Assembly: GCA_028821575.1 (NCBI GenBank)
Contig: JAPPFW010000061.1
Location: 1 to 64,000, forward strand
Reading direction: 5' to 3'
Source: a bacterium
GTDB taxonomy: Bacteria > Actinomycetota > Acidimicrobiia > Spongiisociales > Spongiisociaceae
DNA: 64,000 nucleotides
Shown here: one piece after another, positions 32,583 through 40,813 of the stretch
How positions within the stretch are numbered: position 1 is the first letter of the stretch
How the letters are laid out: every line of letters starts with the position of its first letter
Translations under genes and position numbers: made by a program
The notes under the pieces: model-generated
Database searches by the model: none
The model's input: the letters and a program-made list of their open reading frames with translations, nothing else
What the model was told of the DNA's origin: nothing

Positions 32583-33392
32583 ATGCCGGAAATCGCTTTC
32601 GACCAGTTGATTCCGAGCCTCCGCCTCGACGGGCGGACGGCTGTTGTCACCGGTGCCGGAAGGGGTATCGGCCGTGAGACCGCCCGGACCCTGGCCGCGG
32701 CCGGAGCCGACGTTCTGGTAACGGACATCGACGAACCCTCGGCGCGAGCCGCCGCCGACTGGATTCGCCGCGAGGGTGGCTCGGCCGAACACCACATCCT
32801 CGATGTAACGGACGAGGTCCAGGTGTCGGCGTTCGCCGCCGAGGTTGAGCGGGCCGCGGGAGTGATACAGATTCTGGTCAACAATGCCGGCATCGTCACG
32901 ATGGCTCCCTTCCTCGAGCTACGGGAGGACGAATTCGACGCGGTGGTGGCAGTGAGCCTGAGGGGGACCTACCTGATGACCAGGGCGCTGCTTCCCGGGA
33001 TGAGGAGATCGGGTTGGGGTCGGGTGATCTCGCTCTCCTCGATGCTCGGCAAGACACCCGCCCCGTACACGGCCCACTACTCGGCCGCGAAAGCAGCGAT
33101 CATCAGCTTCACCCAGGCGATCGCCAAGGAAGCTGCCCCTGAAGTGACCGTCAACTGCCTATGCCCGACGAATGTCGTGACCGGCATCATGGACGAAGAT
33201 TTCGAGTTCTTCGGCGAGAGGGAAGGCATCTCGGCCGAGGAGCTCATGAAGCGCTGGATCGAGGCCATCCCGATGGGCCGGCTCGGCCAACCCCTCGACG
33301 TGGCGAGAGCGGTTCTAATCCTGGCCGGCGAGGCAGGAGCGTTCACCACCGGCCAGGCGCTGAACGTGAGCGGCGGCGAAGAGGTGCACTGA
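32583..33392 (+). CDS. Short-chain dehydrogenase/reductase
   Basis: A 269-residue SDR oxidoreductase. The cofactor motif is VVTGAGRGIGRETA near 21; Asp near 45 (VTDIDEP) favours NAD(H) over NADP(H). NNAGIV is near 101, the catalytic Ser is in VISLSSMLG near 147 and Tyr/Lys are in HYSAAKAAIISF near 161-165. The C-terminus (TTGQALNVSGGEEVH) is typical of the FabG-like classical SDRs. A GTG at 32577 is an alternative start. It is paired divergently with the phosphotriesterase-like gene and may act on the same substrate line. Confidence 0.85.
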   Translation: MPEIAFDQLIPSLRLDGRTAVVTGAGRGIGRETARTLAAAGADVLVTDIDEPSARAAADWIRREGGSAEHHILDVTDEVQVSAFAAEVERAAGVIQILVNNAGIVTMAPFLELREDEFDAVVAVSLRGTYLMTRALLPGMRRSGWGRVISLSSMLGKTPAPYTAHYSAAKAAIISFTQAIAKEAAPEVTVNCLCPTNVVTGIMDEDFEFFGEREGISAEELMKRWIEAIPMGRLGQPLDVARAVLILAGEAGAFTTGQALNVSGGEEVH

Positions 33393-33450
33393 GTGGCTGG
33401 TGGCTGGTAGACCATTCGCTCTCCTCTGTGCACCATCCACCATTCACCAC

Positions 33451-33735
33451 TCACAGGGAGCGGGTGGTAACGGTGATTTCGACGGGAACGGGTAAGCCTG
33501 CGGCTTCGAAGGCCCGCGCGGTGGCCAGCACCGCGGAAGCGGCTGCAGCACCCTGGTCGGCCGCCTGGAGTTTCACGAAGAAGCCGTACCGCTTGTGGCC
33601 ACGGTGCCGGTATATCTCCAGGCTCACCCGCTCCTCGGATCCGGCTTCGCTCTGGAGAGCTCGGGCGATCCGCATCCCCAGCGGTAGGCTGGCCGCCGGG
33701 TCGGGGACTCTCACTTCTGACTGCCAGTTCAGCAT
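33451..33735 (-). CDS. Small protein of unknown function, paralogue of the 31043-31375 product
   Basis: A 94-residue protein with a predicted alpha/beta pattern: MLNWQSEVRVPDPAAS, a helix around LGMRIARALQSEAG, a basic strand (VSLEIYRHRGHKRYGFFVKL), a long helix and the ending GLPVPVEITVTTRSL. The frame is open upstream, but the ATG at 33735 is favoured because TACATT on the minus strand (33743-33748) ends seven bases before it, as in the paralogue and the antitoxin gene. No family name was recognised. Confidence 0.55.
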   Translation of the reverse strand: MLNWQSEVRVPDPAASLPLGMRIARALQSEAGSEERVSLEIYRHRGHKRYGFFVKLQAADQGAAAASAVLATARAFEAAGLPVPVEITVTTRSL

Positions 33736-33742
33736 TCTGCAC

Positions 33743-33750
33743 AATGTACA
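33743..33750 (-). promoter_or_regulatory. Leaderless-type -10 of the 33451-33735 gene
   Basis: On the minus strand TGTACATT lies seven bases before the ATG at 33735. The surrounding CTGTACATTGT is identical to that upstream of the antitoxin gene (27764-27774). Confidence 0.45.
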
Positions 33751-33891
33751 GGTGTGGTTCGCCGGTCGGCGACGATCACCTGCTCCATAAGGATCATCGA
33801 GCGATAGCGTGGCGTGGACAAACCGAGCCGCAAGATTCAGGGCGGGCCGGGTGGCACCCGCCTGCACCTGATGTGGACGAGAGGGGTAGCC

Positions 33892-35052
33892 ATGCGTCGA
33901 GGCATCCGATCACTGATGACCGTTCTGACGGCCGTAGTGGTCGTGGCCGCGGCATGCGGGGATTCGTCCACCGATGACACCATCTCCGACACTACGCACG
34001 TCTCGGTGACCGAGCCGGATTCCCAACAGATGAGCGGTGATGTGGCTTCGGGACCGTCCACGACCATCACCTCCACCTATACGACGTCCGCACCCTCGAC
34101 CACCGCCTCAAAGGCTGATGGCGAACCCGATCCTCCGGCTCCGGATACACCGGAGGAGGAGCTTGAACCGGCAATCTCCAGCACGAGCCCGGACGACGAA
34201 GTCGATCGACCATCTCCGGTCCCGGCAGACCTCGACGCTTCGGCGCTCTTATCTGCGGCCAGTGAGGCATCCGTGGGGCAGCCGGTGCGGGGGGAGTTCA
34301 CGGTCGCCATGTCCCCGGGCACCGACACTGTGCTCGCCTCAGCGACATTCGAGACCGGCGCGGACGGCAACACTGCCATGACCTTCTCCTTCTTCGGTTC
34401 CCTCGACATGGAGTTCAGATTCGTGGATGGAGCGGCATACGTTCAGCTTCCACCACTGTTCCTGTCTTCCCTGGGGGTGGAGACAAATGTCCCGGACCCG
34501 TGGCTGACCTTGGACGAGGCATCGGCGGCGGAACTGGGAGTCGGTTGCCCGTCGCCACTCTCCTTCCTGGATCCCGAGGGATCGATGTCGGCGTGTGACC
34601 CGCTGGGCGATACCGCCATGTTGCTACCGGAGTTTGTCGACGACGCGACCATCGTCGGCCGGGAGACCCTGCGCGGGTTCGAGACAACCGTGATCCGACT
34701 CACCCTGTCTGTTCAGGACCTGATCGGCGCCGGCCTGGAATCAATCCCGGACTTGGAGAACGGCGGCGACGATCCTGAAGCCCTCGAGGGGATGTTCCCG
34801 GCCGACGCCGAGATCCAGGCCGATATATGGATCGACGACGACCTGCGGATACTCCGCACCGTCATCGACCTCGGCTCGCTCATGGCGGGCCTCGCCGGTT
34901 CGGACGGCGAGGGATTCGAGGACATGCCCCGACTCGTGTCGACGACCGACTACTACGACCACGGCGCCGCTATCGTCGTGGAGGCCCCCCTTCCTGAGCA
35001 GGTGATCGGCGACCTCGCCGACCTGCAAGGCTCCGGGCCGGACAGTTACTGA
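33892..35052 (+). CDS. Secreted lipoprotein, LppX/LprG-like
   Basis: A 386-residue exported lipoprotein. The signal is MRRGIRSLMTVLTAVVVVAAAC with lipobox VAAAC, so the Cys near 22 should be lipidated. A Ser/Thr/Pro/Glu-rich linker of about 90 residues follows, then a beta-rich domain with LLSAASEASVGQPVRGEF, FSFFGSLDMEFRFVDGAAYVQLPP and ETTVIRLTLSVQDL, which resembles the LppX/LprAFG lipid-carrier fold of actinobacteria. The ATG at 33892 has GAGGGG upstream. The family carries lipids to the cell envelope; that role here is inferred. Confidence 0.7.
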   Translation: MRRGIRSLMTVLTAVVVVAAACGDSSTDDTISDTTHVSVTEPDSQQMSGDVASGPSTTITSTYTTSAPSTTASKADGEPDPPAPDTPEEELEPAISSTSPDDEVDRPSPVPADLDASALLSAASEASVGQPVRGEFTVAMSPGTDTVLASATFETGADGNTAMTFSFFGSLDMEFRFVDGAAYVQLPPLFLSSLGVETNVPDPWLTLDEASAAELGVGCPSPLSFLDPEGSMSACDPLGDTAMLLPEFVDDATIVGRETLRGFETTVIRLTLSVQDLIGAGLESIPDLENGGDDPEALEGMFPADAEIQADIWIDDDLRILRTVIDLGSLMAGLAGSDGEGFEDMPRLVSTTDYYDHGAAIVVEAPLPEQVIGDLADLQGSGPDSY

Positions 35053-35104
35053 CCTCTAAGGTCAGTGGTCAACCCGTCCACCCTCGGTAGACGACCAACA
35101 CCTC

Positions 35105-35130
35105 ACGGACGACGGACAACGGACAACGGG
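35105..35130. repeat. Short 7-bp tandem repeat (ACGGACA)
   Basis: ACGGACG, ACGGACA, ACGGACA, ACGGG in tandem in the gap between the lipoprotein and racemase genes. Related units recur at 50709-50733. Confidence 0.6.
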
Positions 35131-35144
35131 TTGGTGTCTGCTCG

Positions 35145-35888
35145 CTATCTGCCCCCGGTACGGGCAAGCATCTCCGCGTAGAGGAGCGGGGTGACCAGCG
35201 GGTCGAGGACCCGCACCGGGAGTTGCTCCCGGATGTGGCCGAGCAGGCCGGACCACAGCGTGCAGGCGAAGAAGATCACCGACGCGTCATGGTCACGCCA
35301 GGCCCTCTCCGCTGCCTGGAGAGCCGAACCCCGAGCCGACGCGGCCATGTCCGCGCGGACCGCAGCCCGCAGCCCGTCAGGGTTCTCGGCCAACAGTCTG
35401 CTCACCTCATCCGCTGGCGGATGACCGCTCGGCGCGGAGAACACCCCTGCGAAGATCGAAGATGCCTCGTAACGGTGGATAAGACGGCGAACCCAATTGG
35501 CGTCCTGGGGAAGGTTCTCCCCCTCCCCGCTCTCGATACGGGGACACACCACTGCCAGACGGCCTAGGCCCCGGCCGGCCGCGACCGCCGCCTCCATCGG
35601 CGCGGTCACCGGGATGCTCACCAGATCCTTGGCATCCTCCAACCCGGGATCGGCGGCGCACCCGATCACGACCGCGTCGAAGCCGTCCCGCTCGGCCTTC
35701 TCGACCTGGGCGAGCATCTGGTTGAGGAACAGGGAAGCAGCCGGGAGGAACGCCGTGGGGGGAACACCGGTACCGGCCAGCGAACACACCTCCACCTTGG
35801 TGTCGGGTGACGCCACTCCCCCGATCGCCCGCTCGACCATCGGGTCGTACACGTCCACTCCCAGCGGGTTGATAATCAGGATTCGCAT
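35145..35888 (-). CDS. Aspartate/glutamate racemase family protein (hydantoin racemase-like)
   Basis: A 247-residue racemase-fold protein with two candidate catalytic cysteines, VIGCAADPG near 75 and FACTLWSGLLG near 207, the two-Cys arrangement of Asp/Glu and hydantoin racemases. The start MRILIINPLGVDVYDPMVERA is typical of the hydantoin racemase branch. The ATG has GGAGG ten bases upstream. It diverges from the MmgE/PrpD operon across 174 bases. A maleate isomerase or racemase function cannot be separated from sequence alone. Confidence 0.8.
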   Translation of the reverse strand: MRILIINPLGVDVYDPMVERAIGGVASPDTKVEVCSLAGTGVPPTAFLPAASLFLNQMLAQVEKAERDGFDAVVIGCAADPGLEDAKDLVSIPVTAPMEAAVAAGRGLGRLAVVCPRIESGEGENLPQDANWVRRLIHRYEASSIFAGVFSAPSGHPPADEVSRLLAENPDGLRAAVRADMAASARGSALQAAERAWRDHDASVIFFACTLWSGLLGHIREQLPVRVLDPLVTPLLYAEMLARTGGR

Positions 35889-36062
35889 GACTGAGGAACC
35901 TCCAAGACTCGGCTGCTCGTATCCGGATGCCCGATCGACCGTCCAACCGGGATGGCATCAGACACCATCGTAGAGTCTCCCTCGGCACGGCGTATCGGTG
36001 CAACGACGTACCGATGCCTCGTTCTCGGTAGCATCGACCCTCGGTCCGTATCATGATCCCTC

Positions 36063-37445
36063 ATGGCAGAGCCTTCCGGTCCCAGCGTTTCCGAGATCCT
36101 CGCTGAACGAGTCAGCCGCTGCCGGCCCGGTGACCTCCCCTCCCGAGCGGTCGACGCGACCAAGACCTTCATCCTCGACACCATTGGTGTGGGTCTCGCG
36201 GGGGCCGGGACACCGGAGAGCCGCAGCTTGGTGGAAACGGCCCGGGGATGGGGCGGGCCGGCCGACGCCTCGGTGTGGGGGAGGAACCTGTCTCTTCCCG
36301 CGTGGGGCGCCGCCATGGTCAACAGCCACCAGGCCCACTGCCTCGAGTTCGACTGCGTCCACGAGCCGGCGGTGATCCACCCGATGACCGTGGTGCTGCC
36401 AGCGGCGGTCGCCGATGTCCAGGCCCGCTCCCGGCACGGGGAGAGCACCTCGGGAGAGGAACTGATCACCGGGGTCGCCCTGGGGGTGGAGGTCGCCGCC
36501 GGGCTGGGGACGGCCACCACCACCGCCCTGCGCTTCTTCCGACCCTGCACGAACGGATTGTGGGGGGCCGTGGCGGCCCTGGCGCGCCTGCGGGGTATGA
36601 GCCCCGCTATGACGGCCCACGCTCTGGGGATTGCATACGGCCAACTGTCGGGCACTATGCAACCCCACTCGGAAGGCTCCGCGCTCTTGGCGCTGCAGAT
36701 GGCGTTCAGCGCCCGCAGCGCCCTCACTTCGGTCGACCTGACCGAGGCCGGGCATGCGGGACCCCGGCAGGTCATAGAGGGCGAGTTCGGGTTCTACGGG
36801 CTGATCGAAGCCGCGGGAGACACCGACCGGCTGCTCGACGAGTGGACCCGTCCCTGGCGGGTCACCCAGATCTCCCACAAGCCTTTCCCCAGCGGGCGCG
36901 CCACCCACTCGGCCATCGACGGGACGCTGAGGCTCCGGCGCCACCACGACCTCCGTGCCGATGAGGTGGAGAGCGTGGTCGTGCATGTCCCGCCGATGAT
37001 CAAGCATCTGTGCTCCCGGCCGATGGTTGCCGACGCCACCCCCAACTACCTGCGCCTCTGCATTCCCTACCAGATCGCCGGGGCCTTGGTGGACGGGTTC
37101 GTCGACCTCACCACGGTCCGCCAGGAGCGACTCGCCGACCCGACCTTCGGCGACCACGCGGCCAAGGTGAAGATCGCGGTCAACGACACAACCGATCCCA
37201 ACGCCTTCAGTCCCCAGACCGTGACCATCACCCTCAAGGACGGCACCACGCGCTCCCTCACCGTCACCGAGTTGCCCGGCTCGCCGGAAACTCCGCTCAG
37301 CCCCGCAGAGCGCGTGAGCAAGTTCGAGTCGTGCGTCGGGTACGGGGCGGAGGGCTGGGACTCCGATCGCACCGAGCGTGTCATCGAGCTGGTGGAGCGG
37401 CTGGAGGACCTCGAAGACGTGACGGAGTTGACGGATCTCCTATGA
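36063..37445 (+). CDS. MmgE/PrpD family protein
   Basis: A 460-residue protein of the 2-methylcitrate dehydratase-like family. The N-terminal helical domain has DTIGVGLAGAGTPESRSL near 40 and NSHQAHCLEFDCVHEPAVIHP near 87. Relatives dehydrate 2-methylcitrate or isomerise substituted acids such as iminodisuccinate. It heads an operon coupled by ATGA and GTGA overlaps with a CoA ligase and an amidase, so it probably belongs to degradation of a carboxylic acid or amide rather than the propionate cycle, none of whose other genes are here. Confidence 0.85.
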   Translation: MAEPSGPSVSEILAERVSRCRPGDLPSRAVDATKTFILDTIGVGLAGAGTPESRSLVETARGWGGPADASVWGRNLSLPAWGAAMVNSHQAHCLEFDCVHEPAVIHPMTVVLPAAVADVQARSRHGESTSGEELITGVALGVEVAAGLGTATTTALRFFRPCTNGLWGAVAALARLRGMSPAMTAHALGIAYGQLSGTMQPHSEGSALLALQMAFSARSALTSVDLTEAGHAGPRQVIEGEFGFYGLIEAAGDTDRLLDEWTRPWRVTQISHKPFPSGRATHSAIDGTLRLRRHHDLRADEVESVVVHVPPMIKHLCSRPMVADATPNYLRLCIPYQIAGALVDGFVDLTTVRQERLADPTFGDHAAKVKIAVNDTTDPNAFSPQTVTITLKDGTTRSLTVTELPGSPETPLSPAERVSKFESCVGYGAEGWDSDRTERVIELVERLEDLEDVTELTDLL

Positions 37446-38809
37446 GTTCCACCTTCTTCGAGGCTCTGGACATCCCCCGACTGTTCCGCGAGTACCCGTC
37501 GGGCGCCGCCTTCCCCGGCGTGTACCAGGCGATGAGCACCGACGAGTTGCGAGCCATCCAGGAGAGGCGCCTCCTCAGGGTGATGCGCAGGGGTTGGACG
37601 ACGCCCTTCTACCGCCGGCTCTGGGGTCGGGAGGGGATCGAGCCGGGTGACATCTCCGGACTGGACGACCTCCACCTGCTGCCCGTGTACGACAAGTCCG
37701 ACATCATGGCAGCCGTGGAGGCCCACCCCCCTTTGGGAGGCATGACGGGGACGGCTGCCAACGCCCGGGGAGGAGGCCCGCCGATGATCCTCCACACCAC
37801 GAGCGGCACCACCGGAACCCCCCAGCCGCTGATCTTCGGGCCCTGGGGACGGGAGGTGGCCAACCTGCTGGTGGGCAGGATGTACACCTGGCAGGGTCTC
37901 GAGGCCGGCGACGTCGTCCACTCCGTGTACGGCCACGGGATGGTCAACGGCGGCCACTACATACGGGAGGCCGTCACCCACTTCACCCCGGCCCTGTTCC
38001 TCTCCGCGGGTACCGGGAACGAAACCCCCTCCAGGCACCAGGTCCGCCTCATGAACCGATTCGGCGCCACCGTGCTGGTGGGTTTCGTCGACTACCTCCG
38101 ACGGCTGGCCGAGGTGGCCGAGCGCGAGGGCTTGGATCCCGGACTCGACATTCCGGTGCGCATGATCATCGGTCACTTGGGAACGGGTGGACGCCGGGAG
38201 ATCGAGCAGGCCTGGGGTGGCGCGCCGGCCTACGACTGGTACGGGGTTGCCGACACCGGATCGGTGGCGGGCGAGGGCCCGGACCGCGACGGGATGTACG
38301 TGTGGGAGGACGCCCACTGCTTGGAGGTGCTGGATCCCGAGAGCGGAGAAGCCACCACCAAAGGAGACATGGTGATCACCTGCCTCTACAAGGAAGACCT
38401 GGCCCCGGTCATCAGGTTCAACACCCACGATGTCACCGAGTGGCTGGCCGGATCGGGCGCAGCCGGGCTGGTGTTCCGCCGCATACGGGGATTCTTGGGG
38501 CGGTCCGACAACATGGTGAAAGTCAGGGGCGTGAATGTCTATCCGGACTCGCTGGCGGGGTGGATCGCGGTCCAGCCCGGCTGCAACGGCGCCTACTACT
38601 GCCGTGTCACCCGTGACCCCTCAGGCCGGGAGGAGTTGACGGTGGTGGTCGAGGGGACCTCGGGGAACACCGACCGCCTGGCTCACGAACTCCGCCTGCT
38701 TCTTGGAGTCGTGGTCCACGTGGACCTGCAACCCCCCGGATCAACCGCCATGGTGACCGGTGTGGACCGGCGCCAGAAGCCCATCCGGCTGGTCGACGAG
38801 CGCAAGTGA
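37442..38809 (+). CDS. Phenylacetate-CoA ligase-like AMP-forming enzyme
   Basis: A 455-residue ANL-superfamily adenylate-forming enzyme of the PaaK type. The P-loop is HTTSGTTGTPQPLIFG near 117, the Y-G-x-A/T motif YDWYGVADTG near 265, the DPESGE / GDMVIT strand near 300 and the hinge R-x-x-G-R-S-D-N-MVKVRGVNVYP near 356-365. It should activate an aromatic or other carboxylic acid as a CoA thioester. The ATG overlaps the previous stop. Relative to PaaK it has the usual length. The substrate is unknown, but an upstream racemase and a downstream amidase suggest a xenobiotic or amino-acid derivative. Confidence 0.82.
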   Translation: MSSTFFEALDIPRLFREYPSGAAFPGVYQAMSTDELRAIQERRLLRVMRRGWTTPFYRRLWGREGIEPGDISGLDDLHLLPVYDKSDIMAAVEAHPPLGGMTGTAANARGGGPPMILHTTSGTTGTPQPLIFGPWGREVANLLVGRMYTWQGLEAGDVVHSVYGHGMVNGGHYIREAVTHFTPALFLSAGTGNETPSRHQVRLMNRFGATVLVGFVDYLRRLAEVAEREGLDPGLDIPVRMIIGHLGTGGRREIEQAWGGAPAYDWYGVADTGSVAGEGPDRDGMYVWEDAHCLEVLDPESGEATTKGDMVITCLYKEDLAPVIRFNTHDVTEWLAGSGAAGLVFRRIRGFLGRSDNMVKVRGVNVYPDSLAGWIAVQPGCNGAYYCRVTRDPSGREELTVVVEGTSGNTDRLAHELRLLLGVVVHVDLQPPGSTAMVTGVDRRQKPIRLVDERK

Positions 38810-40083
38810 TCGCGCGACAGATCAGTCGTCTCGACCGAGGCGAGGTGACCGCCAGACAGCTTGCCGTTGCATGCCTGGCCGAGATCGCCGACCGGGACGC
38901 TCACCTGCGGTGCTTCCTCGAAGTCGACCGCGCCGGGGCACTGGACCAGGCGCAGGCCTCGGATCGCCGCAGGAGGGACGGCCGGACACTTGGCCCTCTC
39001 GACGGGATCCCCGTCGCGGTCAAAGCCAACCTGGCGGTGGAGGGATTCGCCTGGTCGGGGGGAATTGACGCCCGTTCGGAAATCACGGCGGCGCGGGACG
39101 CCCCGGCGGTAGACGCTCTCAGAGCGAGCGGTGCGGTCATCCTGGGAACCACCAACCTCCCCGATGCGGCACTAGGGGCAGTGACCGCCAATCCGTGGTT
39201 CGGAGTGTGCCGGAACCCCCGACTCCCCGGCCGTCACGCAGGCGGGTCGAGCGGCGGCTCGGCGGCAGCCGTGGCGGCCGGGATGGCATTGGTCGCCCTC
39301 GGGTCGGACACCATGGGATCGGTGAGGATCCCGGCTGCCTGGTGCGGGGTGGCCGGGTGGAAGCCCTCCGAGGGTCTGGTCCCGACGGTGGGACTGCTCC
39401 CTCTCTCGGCCCGTCTCGACACGGTCGGCCTGCTGGCCTCGACTGCCGAAGAGCTGATGGTCACCGCGAAGGCCGCGGGGTTCCTGAGCCCCTCCCCGCC
39501 CGATCGCCAACCACCGCACCTGCTGGTTCCGGTCGACCTGGTGGAACGAACGGAACCCGGGATACAAGACGTCTTCTGGGGAGCAGTCGCAGAACTCGGA
39601 TGGAAACCGGAGAAGATCCGTCTCGGTCTCGACCCGACCAGGGTGCGCCTGGCAGGACTTCTGGCCCTCGAGGCCGAGGCGTACCTGTTCTACCGCGAGG
39701 CTCTCCATGCAAACCCTCAAGGGTTCTCACCGGAGGCCCGCTCGCTGCTCGAGTACGCGGAGGCCGCCCCGGCCTGGAAGCTGGCGAGGTCCTACCGGAT
39801 CCTGGATGGGGTGCGCCGACGCATGGCGGAACTGTTAACAACGGCTCAGCACATCCTCGCCCTGCCCACCACTCCGTACCCACCCGTTCGGATCGGCGAT
39901 CCCGTACCGCCCGAGCTCGCGGATCTGACCGCCTTCGTCAACGCGGTGGGAGGCTGCGCCATCTCGATACCGGTCCTGACCGTCGCCGGAGGGCCCGTGG
40001 GACTGCAGCTTGTTGGGCGTCCTCGAGGGGATTGGTTCCTCCTCCGGACCGCCCGAGAGGCCACCGAACGCTTGGCGTCCTAA
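38806..40083 (+). CDS. Amidase signature family hydrolase
   Basis: A 425-residue amidase. The catalytic triad is seen as Lys in IPVAVKANLAVEG near 67, the cis-Ser in [18 protein letters not shown] near 145 and the nucleophile Ser in GSDTMGSVRIPAAWCG near 170; the family usually has GSDTGGS, so Met replaces a Gly there. It starts with GTG inside the ligase stop (GTGA). It hydrolyses an amide to acid and ammonia; the acid could be the substrate of the coupled CoA ligase. A second, unlinked amidase is at 53749-55233. Confidence 0.85.
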   Translation: MIARQISRLDRGEVTARQLAVACLAEIADRDAHLRCFLEVDRAGALDQAQASDRRRRDGRTLGPLDGIPVAVKANLAVEGFAWSGGIDARSEITAARDAPAVDALRASGAVILGTTNLPDAALGAVTANPWFGVCRNPRLPGRHAGGSSGGSAAAVAAGMALVALGSDTMGSVRIPAAWCGVAGWKPSEGLVPTVGLLPLSARLDTVGLLASTAEELMVTAKAAGFLSPSPPDRQPPHLLVPVDLVERTEPGIQDVFWGAVAELGWKPEKIRLGLDPTRVRLAGLLALEAEAYLFYREALHANPQGFSPEARSLLEYAEAAPAWKLARSYRILDGVRRRMAELLTTAQHILALPTTPYPPVRIGDPVPPELADLTAFVNAVGGCAISIPVLTVAGGPVGLQLVGRPRGDWFLLRTAREATERLAS

Positions 40084-40409
40084 GGAGTAATTGGTAGTTG
40101 GTAGTCGGTGATCGGCGTTGGATCGGGTCGTTTCCGGCCTCGGATGGGCTGTCCCGGTTTCACGTCGCACCGACGCGTGGCCCAACAGAACAGGAGAGGG
40201 GGGACCGCAGCAAGGGAGACGGACGTATTCGAGTCACAGCTGTATTGGGCATCGTTGTGTGCCGATGGTTCGGTGTGATCGCTTCAGTCGGATCCCTTGG
40301 AAATACCCGTCTAAATCCCAATCCGGCATGGCTCCCCGCTTCGAGGCAGCCCAGCTGTCGGATGGCCCAAGGATCTTGACGGAGGCCCGAGCGCGAACAC
40401 CGCAACAGA

Positions 40410-40612
40410 GGGGTTGAACATGTCACCACGGTGTTGCAGACTGCTGGGTAGCCGATGCACCACCGGTCCGAAGGGGCGCCAGCCGGGCCGGGGCGGGATC
40501 ATGTCGCCGATCCCTCCGAGGGGATGGAGGGACACGCGTCCGAATCACGGAGGTGGTGGTTGGGGGAGGGCCCGCGGGAGAGTTCCCGAAGAGCGATTTT
40601 CGCGTTCTCGCC
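40410..40612 (+). repeat. 203-bp repeated intergenic element, copy 1 (candidate small-RNA gene)
   Basis: Begins with a promoter-like TTGAAC (40414-40419), 17 bases, CAGACT (40437-40442) and ends with CGATTTTCGCGTTCTCG (about 40595-40611). Between them are a stem CCCTCC/GGAGGG region and a conserved GGAGGTGGTGGTTGGGGGAG block near 40548. A short stem CGGGA-GAGT-TCCCG (40575-40588) precedes the T-run. The distance from -35 to T-run is 183 bases, as in copy 2, and 184 in copy 3. It lies upstream of the HNH gene. Confidence 0.7.
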
Positions 40613-40777
40613 CTACAAATCCGCGTTGATGGGCTCGAACGGCACCGTGGTGATGTGATCGGAACGTTTCCCGAGTATCCAACCTGGTCTTTCTTGTCAT
40701 TGGGTCCTCGCCCCGGCCGTGGTCCGGCTGACTGCGAGAGTTCAATGGATAGTTAAGGACTTAGCACTCTGTAGCCG

Positions 40778-40806
40778 GTGTCAGTGTCACACAGGTGCGC
40801 TACAAC
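40778..40806 (+). promoter_or_regulatory. Leaderless promoter of the HNH gene
   Basis: GTGTCA (40778-40783) and TACAAC (40801-40806) are 17 bases apart and the ATG at 40814 follows after seven bases. The segment GTCAGTGTCACAC matches the start of the 203-bp repeated elements, suggesting shared regulation or ancestry. Confidence 0.5.
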
Positions 40807-40813
40807 TAGAAAC

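Larger units (their letters stand above)
40084..40813. other. 730-base intergenic region
   Basis: This gap contains a heptamer tract at 40091-40118 (TTGGTAG, TTGGTAG, TCGGTGA, TCGGCGT), copy 1 of a 203-bp element at 40410-40612 and the promoter of the HNH gene at 40778-40806. Several short open frames exist, but none has a ribosome site, family resemblance or conserved counterpart in the other element copies. Confidence 0.6.

Noticed and set aside
37067-38428. A 453-codon minus-strand open frame opposite the CoA ligase
   Set aside because: The plus-strand ligase motifs and its ATGA coupling are decisive; the minus frame has no recognisable feature.
40414-40658. Small open frames inside the 203-bp element copies as a repeated peptide gene
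   Set aside because: The frames differ among the three copies because of indels, lack ribosome sites and do not keep a common protein sequence, while nucleotide blocks and end spacing are kept.
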